A stretch of DNA of 7,464 bases from Proteobacteria bacterium CAG:495 (GTDB lineage Bacteria; Pseudomonadota; Alphaproteobacteria; RF32; CAG-239): assembly GCA_000432275.1 (NCBI GenBank), contig HF995275.1:1-7464 (forward strand), read 5' to 3'. A program made the translations under genes and the position numbers. Positions 1 to 4,262 of the stretch are shown here, one piece after another; the first letter of the stretch is position 1, and every line of letters begins with the position of its first letter. A model generated the notes under the pieces. That model had not been told where the DNA came from. It was given only the letters and a program-made list of their open reading frames with translations, and made no database searches.

Positions 1-1
1 A

Positions 2-19
2 CGGTTCACCTCTGAACCG
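2..19. repeat. Perfect 7-bp inverted repeat (hairpin) at the left edge
   Basis: CGGTTCA at 2-8 and TGAACCG at 13-19 pair perfectly around the 4-nt loop CCTC. No T-run follows on either strand, so it is not a standard terminator. On the plus strand it is followed at once by two tandem copies of GCAGTTT (19-32). Read on the minus strand it lies just downstream of promoter-like sequence, so it could form the 5' end of a transcript leaving the window to the left. It could equally be a protein-binding palindrome or a dispersed repeat. Confidence 0.6.
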
Positions 20-27
20 CAGTTTGC

Positions 28-55
28 AGTTTACTATAATTGTGGATAATTGCAA
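28..55 (-). promoter_or_regulatory. Weak candidate promoter reading left out of the window
   Basis: On the minus strand, TTGCAA (55-50) and TAAACT (33-28) are separated by 16 nt and each matches the sigma-70 consensus at four of six positions. An alternative -10, TATAGT (38-33), overlaps but lacks a good -35. The region lies beyond the pgk terminator, where a promoter for the next leftward gene would be expected. That gene is outside the window, so the call rests on weak motif matches and context. Confidence 0.3.
41..49 (-). promoter_or_regulatory. Perfect DnaA-box 9-mer
   Basis: The minus strand reads TTATCCACA, the consensus high-affinity DnaA box. It lies in the spacer of the weak leftward promoter. 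I saw no second box in the window, so this is not an origin cluster. A single 9-mer can occur by chance; if functional, it would more likely modulate the adjacent promoter or titrate DnaA. Confidence 0.35.
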
Positions 56-116
56 TCAGAAAAAATGTCATCAGAGAAATTACATATTCCGCCTCAAATG
101 AACAGCCCGAACAGAC

Positions 117-148
117 AAAAAAACAGCCCCCGCACCAAGCACGGGAGC
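117..148 (-). terminator. Rho-independent terminator of gap-pgk
   Basis: On the minus strand, about 30 nt after the pgk stop, the arms at 148-139 and 135-126 form a stem of about 10 bp. Its base is GCTCCCG pairing with CGGGGGC, it includes G-U wobbles, and the loop is 3 nt. A run of seven T (123-117) follows after TG. Stem, spacing and T-run fit an intrinsic terminator closing the glycolytic unit. Confidence 0.85.
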
Positions 149-177
149 CATTTTATTAAACCGGAACAGGCCGGAAT

Positions 178-1389
178 TTATTTTTTGAGGACGACAACGC
201 CCGGAAGTTCCTTGCCTTCCATCCATTCCAAGAAAGCGCCGCCGGCTGTTGAAATATAAGAAAACTTAGATTCAACGCCTGCGTTGGCCAAAGCGGAAAC
301 CGTATCGCCACCGCCGGCTACCGTCATCAGCTTGCCTTCCTGAGTGAGTTCGGCTGCCTTGGCGGCAACTTTGTTGGTTGCATTGTCAAACGGCTTTAAT
401 TCAAATACGCCGAGCGGACCGTTCCAAACCAAAGTCTTGCATTCGGTCAGCTTTTCGTTAATGGCGGCAATGGTTTTGTCGCCGACATCCATCAAAATCC
501 AACCCTCAGCAGGGATATGTTCCAAGTCAACGGTTTTATGTTCGGCATCGGCCTTAAATTCCTTAGACACCACAACATCTTTAGGCAAAATGATTTCACA
601 ATCGTTTGCTTTGGCAGTTGCCATAATCTCGCGGGCCGTATCAAGCATATCCATCTGAACCAGGGAGTTTGCTTCGTTAACGGTATCTACACCGCTGGCT
701 TTCATAAAGGTATGAGCCATACCGCCGGAAATAACCAGCTTGTTTACTTTCTTAACCAAGTTGTTCAGGAGGTCAAGCTTTGTCGAAACCTTAGAACCGC
801 CGACAACAGCCATTAACGGGCGTTTGGGATCATTCAGACCTTTGGAGAGAGCGTTAACTTCCTCTTCCATCAACAAGCCCATAGCAGACGGACGCTGTTT
901 GACAGCAGCGACCATAGACGCATGAGCGCGGTGTGCGGTTGAAAAGGCATCGGAAACATAAACGTCGGCAGGAGCAACCAATTCTTTGGCAAAATCCTCG
1001 TCACCTTTCTTTTCTTCGTTATAAAAACGCAGGTTTTCAAGCAGCAGAACTTCGTCAGCCTTCATATTTTTGATAGCTTCCTGAACTTTGGGACCAATGC
1101 AGTCGTCAACAAACACAACATGTTTGCCGAGCGCTTTTTCAAGATCCTTAACGATATGGCTCAGGGAGTTTTTCATATCGCCTTTGCCCTCGGGACGGCC
1201 GAAGTGGGAGATAACCACAACTTTGGCACCTTTGTTCATCAGTTCTTTAATGGTGGGAACCGTGCGGTCAATGCGGGCGGTGTTGGTTACGTGAAAATTT
1301 TCATCCATAGGCACATTCAAATCAGCGCGCAGCATTGCAACTTTGCCGTTCAAATCGCCCAAATCCTTGATTGTTTTATATTCTGTCAT
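178..1389 (-). CDS. pgk: Phosphoglycerate kinase
   Basis: Cytoplasmic glycolytic enzyme that transfers phosphate from 1,3-bisphosphoglycerate to ADP, giving 3-phosphoglycerate and ATP. The 403-residue product has the normal full length. Visible family signatures are RADLNVP (21-27) with the substrate-binding Arg/Asp/Asn, HFGRP (62-66), LENLRF (117-122), AHRAHAS (152-158), the hinge and nucleotide region GGSKVSTK (197-204), WNGPLGVFE (322-330) and GGGDT (359-363). The ending around STAGGAFLEWMEGKELPGV, and DAFSTAHRAHAS in place of the commoner DAFGTAHRAHAS, resemble alphaproteobacterial PGKs as I remember them. The ATG at 1389 is preceded by AGGAAAA at suitable spacing. It lies 88 nt downstream of gap on the same strand and ends in its own terminator. 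Co-transcription with gap is likely, with the spacer hairpin possibly reducing read-through. Confidence 0.98.
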   Translation of the reverse strand: MTEYKTIKDLGDLNGKVAMLRADLNVPMDENFHVTNTARIDRTVPTIKELMNKGAKVVVISHFGRPEGKGDMKNSLSHIVKDLEKALGKHVVFVDDCIGPKVQEAIKNMKADEVLLLENLRFYNEEKKGDEDFAKELVAPADVYVSDAFSTAHRAHASMVAAVKQRPSAMGLLMEEEVNALSKGLNDPKRPLMAVVGGSKVSTKLDLLNNLVKKVNKLVISGGMAHTFMKASGVDTVNEANSLVQMDMLDTAREIMATAKANDCEIILPKDVVVSKEFKADAEHKTVDLEHIPAEGWILMDVGDKTIAAINEKLTECKTLVWNGPLGVFELKPFDNATNKVAAKAAELTQEGKLMTVAGGGDTVSALANAGVESKFSYISTAGGAFLEWMEGKELPGVVVLKK

Positions 1390-1407
1390 TTATTTTCCTA
1401 ACGTAAA

Positions 1408-1469
1408 AAAGAATCCCCGCTGCCGACGATGAAAAGGGCCAAAACCCTCCGTACCGTCAACAACGGGGA
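1408..1469 (-). promoter_or_regulatory. Nested hairpin and T-run between gap and pgk (possible attenuator or processing site)
   Basis: The spacer contains three nested pairings in register: TCCCCG (1414-1419) with CGGGGA (1464-1469), GACG (1425-1428) with CGTC (1455-1458), and AGGG (1435-1438) with CCCT (1445-1448). They are separated by symmetric 5-nt and 6-nt internal loops. Read on the minus strand the structure is followed by ATTCTTTTTTACG, with six consecutive T, and then the pgk ribosome-binding site. It could be a leaky terminator, a 3'-end stabiliser for gap mRNA or an RNase site. No separate pgk promoter is evident. Confidence 0.5.
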
Positions 1470-1477
1470 AAACAAGA

Positions 1478-2485
1478 TTAGCCGTTTACTTTAGCCATAT
1501 GGGCAACGAGGTCGAGAACCTTGTTAGAATAACCCCATTCGTTATCATACCAGCTGACAACCTTAACAAAAGTCGGGGTCAACTGAATGCCGGCTTTGGC
1601 ATCAAAGATAGAAGTGCGGGCATCACCCAGGAAATCAGAAGATACGACATCATCTTCCGTATAGCCCAAGATACCTTTGAGTTCGCCTTCAGAAGCCTTT
1701 TTCATAGCGGCGCAGATGTCTTCGTAAGAAGCGGCTTTGCCCAGGTTGACAGTCAGGTCAACAACAGAAACGTCCAAAGTCGGAACACGGAAAGACATAC
1801 CGGTCAGTTTGCCGTTCAGAGCAGGGATAACCTTGCCGACAGCTTTAGCAGCACCGGTTGAAGACGGAATAATGTTGCCGGCAGCGGCACGACCGCCTCT
1901 CCAGTCTTTTACAGACGGGCCGTCAACGGTTTTCTGAGTAGCGGTGGTTGAGTGAACAGTAGTCATCAAACCGTCGGTAATGCCGAAAGCGTCGTTCAGA
2001 ACCTTAGCAATCGGAGCCAGGCAGTTGGTGGTGCAGGATGCATTAGAAACAAACTGAGTGCCTTTTACATAAGAATCGGTGTTAACGCCGCAGACGAACA
2101 TCGGAGTATCGTCTTTAGAAGGTGCAGACATAACAACATATTTGGCACCGGCATCGATGTGACCCTGAGCCTTTTCCTTGGTGAGGAACAAACCGGTTGA
2201 TTCAACAACATAATCGGCACCGATTTCGCCCCATTTGAGGTCAGCAGGGTTCTTTTCTGCGGTTACGCGGATGGCTTTGCCGTTAACAACCAGCTTGCCG
2301 TCTTTAACTTCAACAGTGCCGTCGAACTGTCCGTGCATTGTGTCATAGCGGAGCATATAAGCCATATACTCAACATCAATAAGGTCATTGATGCCTACGA
2401 TTTCAATGTCATTTCTTTTCTGAGCAGCACGGAAAACCAAGCGGCCAATACGACCAAAGCCGTTAATACCGACGCGAATTGTCAT
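1478..2485 (-). CDS. gap: Glyceraldehyde-3-phosphate dehydrogenase, NAD-type, GapA-like
   Basis: Oxidises and phosphorylates glyceraldehyde-3-phosphate to 1,3-bisphosphoglycerate using NAD; PGK next door takes the product. The 335-residue protein has the usual length. The Rossmann motif GINGFGRIGR is at 6-15. The Asn-Asp pair at 33-34 favours NAD over NADP. SNASCTTNC (148-156) carries catalytic Cys151, and TTVHST supplies His178. HGQFDGTVEVKDG, DGPSVKDWRGGRAA and SWYDNEWGYSNKVLDL give a near-E. coli GapA/eukaryotic appearance rather than the GAPDH type I expect in most alphaproteobacteria. The start at 2485 is chosen because MTIRVGINGFGRIGR is the family N-terminus and AAGGAAGG sits about 8 nt upstream. 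The frame stays open to 2632, but that stretch covers the promoter and leader. It is first in the gap-pgk unit and probably highly expressed. Confidence 0.98.
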   Translation of the reverse strand: MTIRVGINGFGRIGRLVFRAAQKRNDIEIVGINDLIDVEYMAYMLRYDTMHGQFDGTVEVKDGKLVVNGKAIRVTAEKNPADLKWGEIGADYVVESTGLFLTKEKAQGHIDAGAKYVVMSAPSKDDTPMFVCGVNTDSYVKGTQFVSNASCTTNCLAPIAKVLNDAFGITDGLMTTVHSTTATQKTVDGPSVKDWRGGRAAAGNIIPSSTGAAKAVGKVIPALNGKLTGMSFRVPTLDVSVVDLTVNLGKAASYEDICAAMKKASEGELKGILGYTEDDVVSSDFLGDARTSIFDAKAGIQLTPTFVKVVSWYDNEWGYSNKVLDLVAHMAKVNG

Positions 2486-2525
2486 ATTATTATCCTTCCT
2501 TAAATATATTACAGGTATGCGGACA

Positions 2526-2538
2526 GCCCCGCACGGGC
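2526..2538 (-). promoter_or_regulatory. Short hairpin in the gap leader
   Basis: In the predicted gap 5' untranslated region the minus strand reads GCCC-GTGCG-GGGC, a 4-bp GC stem with a 5-nt loop, about 40 nt before the start codon. It is too short and lacks a T-run for a terminator. It may stabilise the leader, or be incidental. Confidence 0.25.
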
Positions 2539-2556
2539 ATAGTTTTAATCGTTGGT

Positions 2557-2584
2557 AATTTAGCACGTAATCATATTTTTTCAA
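2557..2584 (-). promoter_or_regulatory. Probable gap promoter
   Basis: On the minus strand a -35-like TTGAAA (2584-2579) and a -10-like TAAATT (2562-2557) are separated by 16 nt. Transcription would start near 2550, giving a leader of about 65 nt before the gap ATG. The upstream terminator of the nitroreductase unit implies that gap needs its own promoter here, which supports the call. Confidence 0.5.
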
Positions 2585-2592
2585 GCTAAATT
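2557..2592. repeat. 8-bp inverted repeat enclosing the gap promoter (operator-like)
   Basis: AATTTAGC (2557-2564) and GCTAAATT (2585-2592) are exact inverted copies separated by 20 nt, with centres 28 bp apart. One arm covers the -10 element and the other lies immediately upstream of the -35. The position suggests a repressor or glycolytic-regulator operator, but the arms are AT-rich and an 8-bp match can occur by chance. Confidence 0.35.
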
Positions 2593-2647
2593 TAATGTTA
2601 CCCGCAGGAGCTTTTATGATTTCGTCTCCCAAACCGGCACAAAGGCA

Positions 2648-2674
2648 AACAAAAAGCCCGTCTCAACGGGCTTT
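2648..2674 (-). terminator. Rho-independent terminator of the nitroreductase unit
   Basis: AAAGCCCG (2653-2660) and CGGGCTTT (2667-2674) form a perfect 8-bp stem with a 6-nt loop. On the minus strand it lies 8 nt after the nitroreductase stop and runs into TTTTTGTTTG. It separates the nitroreductase unit from gap. Confidence 0.88.
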
Positions 2675-2682
2675 CGCATAGT

Positions 2683-3216
2683 TTACCACTGACCCCAGTG
2701 GATTTTTTCGGGTTTGTACCGGTCATCCGGCTGTTTGGGCGTTTCCGCCGGATACCCCATGGGCACGATGGCAAACGGACGGATATTTTCCGGCAAATTC
2801 AGCTTTTCGCGCAGGGCATCCACCACGCGCTGCATCGGCGCGGCGCCGCAATAGCAGGTTCCGATGCCGTGAGCCCAGGCGGCCAACATCAGACTCTGTG
2901 TGGCAATAGCGCAGTCGACATCGATGAAGCTCCATTTTTCATCTTCTTTGTTGCGGTTGAAAGACTTTTCGACATCGCCGCAGACAATGACGACACAAGC
3001 GGCGTCCTTGGCAAAAGAAGTCCAGCGCTGAATGTGGCGGAGGTTTGCCAAAAACTCCTTATCGTCAATCACCAGAAATTCCCACGGCTGTTTGTTGTGA
3101 GCCGTCGGAGAATACTGCGCGGCCTTGATTATTTCTTCAATAACGGCTTTATCAATTTTTTTATCTTGGTATTTGCGGATAGAGCGTCTGGTTAAAAGAC
3201 CTTCCATTAATTCCAT
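2683..3216 (-). CDS. Nitroreductase-family FMN oxidoreductase
   Basis: A 177-residue flavoprotein of the NfsB/FMN-nitroreductase superfamily, normally a cytoplasmic homodimer that uses NAD(P)H and FMN to reduce nitro compounds, quinones or other acceptors. Evidence is the N-terminal FMN-phosphate motif RRSIRKY (10-16), SPTAHNKQPW (36-45) with the flavin-contacting Asn-Lys-Gln-Pro, the helix ending GIGTCYCGA (117-125), VPMGYPAE (151-158) and the typical C-terminus RYKPEKIHW. The length fits the short nitroreductases. The ATG at 3216 has GGAG about 10 nt upstream; an in-frame Met at residue 4 is less well placed. It lies 45 nt after the UPF0149-like gene on the same strand and is followed by a terminator, so it is probably the last gene of a two-gene unit. 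Its physiological substrate cannot be told from sequence. Three nearby cysteines (101, 121 and 123) are noted without assigning a role. Confidence 0.92.
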   Translation of the reverse strand: MELMEGLLTRRSIRKYQDKKIDKAVIEEIIKAAQYSPTAHNKQPWEFLVIDDKEFLANLRHIQRWTSFAKDAACVVIVCGDVEKSFNRNKEDEKWSFIDVDCAIATQSLMLAAWAHGIGTCYCGAAPMQRVVDALREKLNLPENIRPFAIVPMGYPAETPKQPDDRYKPEKIHWGQW

Positions 3217-3235
3217 TTTATAAAATCTCCAAATT

Positions 3236-3258
3236 TTCGGAGTGCTGAAATCCCCGAA
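3236..3258 (-). promoter_or_regulatory. Intercistronic hairpin upstream of the nitroreductase
   Basis: TTCGGAG (3236-3242) and CCCCGAA (3252-3258) can form a 7-bp stem on the minus-strand RNA, including one G-U pair, with a 9-nt loop. It begins just after the upstream gene's stop and ends about 7 nt before the nitroreductase GGAG. No T-run follows, so it is more likely an mRNA structure than a terminator, or it is incidental. Confidence 0.3.
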
Positions 3259-3261
3259 GCG

Positions 3262-3867
3262 TTAATTTACCACCCGTTGCAAGCTCTCAATCCGCGGCAG
3301 AACCGAATTCTCAATAATGAAAGAGACCGATTTTTCGACCATCGCATCGGTATGCGCGAGTGTCTTTGCAATTTCGGACATATCGGCACCGTTGTCAAGT
3401 TTTTTTGCCAACGTATTGTAAATGCCGGCTAATTCGCTGACTGAATCAATCAGCTGAGCTAAGTATTCGGGAATTTTCAGGTCTGACTTGCCGCCCCAAA
3501 AGCCCTCGACGAAACCGAGCTCGACTTCGGCATAACGGCGCTCGCAGTTCAGGCGGAGGTCGTCGGCGTTTTTAAACTTGAGGGTTTCCAACCGGATATC
3601 GTTGTTTTTGATTTTTTTGAAAACGTCATCCCACAATCCCATAAAAAACTTGAAAAACAAGTCGGCTTCAGACTTGGTTTCCAGGCGTGGCGCCTGTCCC
3701 GACGGCCAGAAGGAAGAAATGACGTCAGTGGGCCGCAGCTCCAAATTCGGGCTGCACAAAGCACCGGCAAAACGCATTTTAACCACCTCCAGCGGCGTGG
3801 GGCACTGATAATGTTCCAGCATTTTAGTAAATTTATCATCGCCGATATATTGATTTTCAGTTTGCAT
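3262..3867 (-). CDS. Hypothetical protein, possibly UPF0149/YecA-like
   Basis: A 201-residue soluble protein with no signal peptide or membrane segment. I do not recognise it firmly. The stretch at about 33-83 (FAGALCSPNLELRPTDVISSFW, then an acidic, aromatic helix ending LWDDVF) resembles the UPF0149 pattern of a small-residue helix followed by a serine-proline, a helix and a tryptophan, as in E. coli YecA. The segment YAEVELGFVEGFWGG (112-126) matches the second conserved helix of that family. The YecA C-terminal zinc-binding SEC-C motif is absent. The remainder (130-201) is predicted helical by composition. The ATG at 3867 has a purine-rich AAGAAG upstream, a modest ribosome site. It is first in a probable two-gene unit with the nitroreductase and is transcribed divergently from the lipoprotein gene about 60 nt away. 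The UPF0149 assignment is a hypothesis from motif memory. Confidence 0.75.
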   Translation of the reverse strand: MQTENQYIGDDKFTKMLEHYQCPTPLEVVKMRFAGALCSPNLELRPTDVISSFWPSGQAPRLETKSEADLFFKFFMGLWDDVFKKIKNNDIRLETLKFKNADDLRLNCERRYAEVELGFVEGFWGGKSDLKIPEYLAQLIDSVSELAGIYNTLAKKLDNGADMSEIAKTLAHTDAMVEKSVSFIIENSVLPRIESLQRVVN

Positions 3868-3889
3868 TTTTTTCTTCTTACGTTATAGT
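3861..3889 (+). promoter_or_regulatory. Candidate promoter for the lipoprotein-argS-MFS unit
   Basis: TTTGCA (3861-3866) and TATAGT (3884-3889) are spaced by exactly 17 nt, with matches of 4/6 and 5/6 to the sigma-70 consensus. Transcription would start near 3896, about 30 nt before the lipoprotein start. The -35 overlaps the first codons of the divergent gene, so expression of the two units may interfere. No equally good promoter is visible for the divergent gene. Confidence 0.45.
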
Positions 3890-3927
3890 TATGACAATTT
3901 TTCTTTAATGTAGTGGAGTTTTTGGAA

Positions 3928-4245
3928 TTGTCCAGACTTAAATTAGCAAACCTGCTGTTTTTACTCATTCTGCTCGGCGGATGTTCGGTGTTTCAACCGT
4001 TTGTCGACCGACGACGCGAGGCCGGCGCCAAAACACCGGAAACCTTGTATGTGGGCAAGTCTACTCCGGAAGCTCCGGCCATTTGTTACAACAGCATCTG
4101 GACCCCGGTCGAAGAGGTAAAAAAAATGGCGGACGAAGAGTGTCGCAAGCAAGAGACCGGAAGCCGTGCCGTTCCGGTTAAGCAAACCGTCTTTACCTGC
4201 CGGGTGCTGCTGCCGAACCACTACTTTTTCAAATGCGTTAAATAA
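3928..4245 (+). CDS. Small four-cysteine lipoprotein, conserved hypothetical
   Basis: With a TTG start at 3928 the product has 105 residues. The N-terminus is a textbook lipoprotein signal: a positively charged start (R3, K5), a hydrophobic stretch (6-16) and the lipobox LLGGC with the acylated cysteine at 19. Serine at +2 favours the outer membrane. The mature part has four more cysteines (53, 72, 91 and 103), enough for two disulfides, in a pattern of AICYNSIW, a helix rich in Glu and Lys, then FTCRVLLP and FKCVK. I remember similar small proteins in alphaproteobacteria but know no function. The TTG is preferred because GGAG lies 9 nt upstream; the in-frame GTG at 3913 would add five residues and has no ribosome site. 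The gene is 17 nt upstream of argS and probably co-transcribed with it. Confidence 0.8.
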   Translation: MSRLKLANLLFLLILLGGCSVFQPFVDRRREAGAKTPETLYVGKSTPEAPAICYNSIWTPVEEVKKMADEECRKQETGSRAVPVKQTVFTCRVLLPNHYFFKCVK

Positions 4246-4262
4246 TCAGGAAAAAACATACT

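Noticed and set aside
1..20. Possible tRNA T-arm at the left edge (GGTTC...GAACC)
   Set aside because: The loop is CCTC or similar and does not fit a TpsiC loop, and no acceptor stem or CCA follows.
161..174. CCGG-AACAGG-CCGG mini-palindrome after the pgk stop
   Set aside because: It has only four paired bases and no T-run; the nearby stem at 126-148 explains termination.
50..259. A 69-residue plus-strand open frame at the left edge, downstream of a TATAAT at 35-40
   Set aside because: It runs through the pgk terminator and into the pgk 3' end, its sequence is low complexity, and the TATAAT has no matching -35.
2486..2632. A 49-residue N-terminal extension of GAPDH in the same open frame
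   Set aside because: The extension covers the predicted promoter and leader, has no family similarity, and the conserved N-terminus with a strong ribosome site begins at 2485.
2686..2701. Perfect inverted repeat CCACTG-ACCC-CAGTGG at the nitroreductase 3' end
   Set aside because: It falls in the last codons (Trp-Gly-Gln-Trp) and is largely explained by the two TGG codons; the real terminator is just downstream.
2698..3195. A 165-residue open frame antisense to the nitroreductase
   Set aside because: It is a shadow of a confident gene and has no domain or ribosome-binding support.
3913..3927. GTG start for the lipoprotein
   Set aside because: There is no ribosome-binding sequence before it, and GGAG at 3915-3918 is ideally placed for the TTG at 3928.
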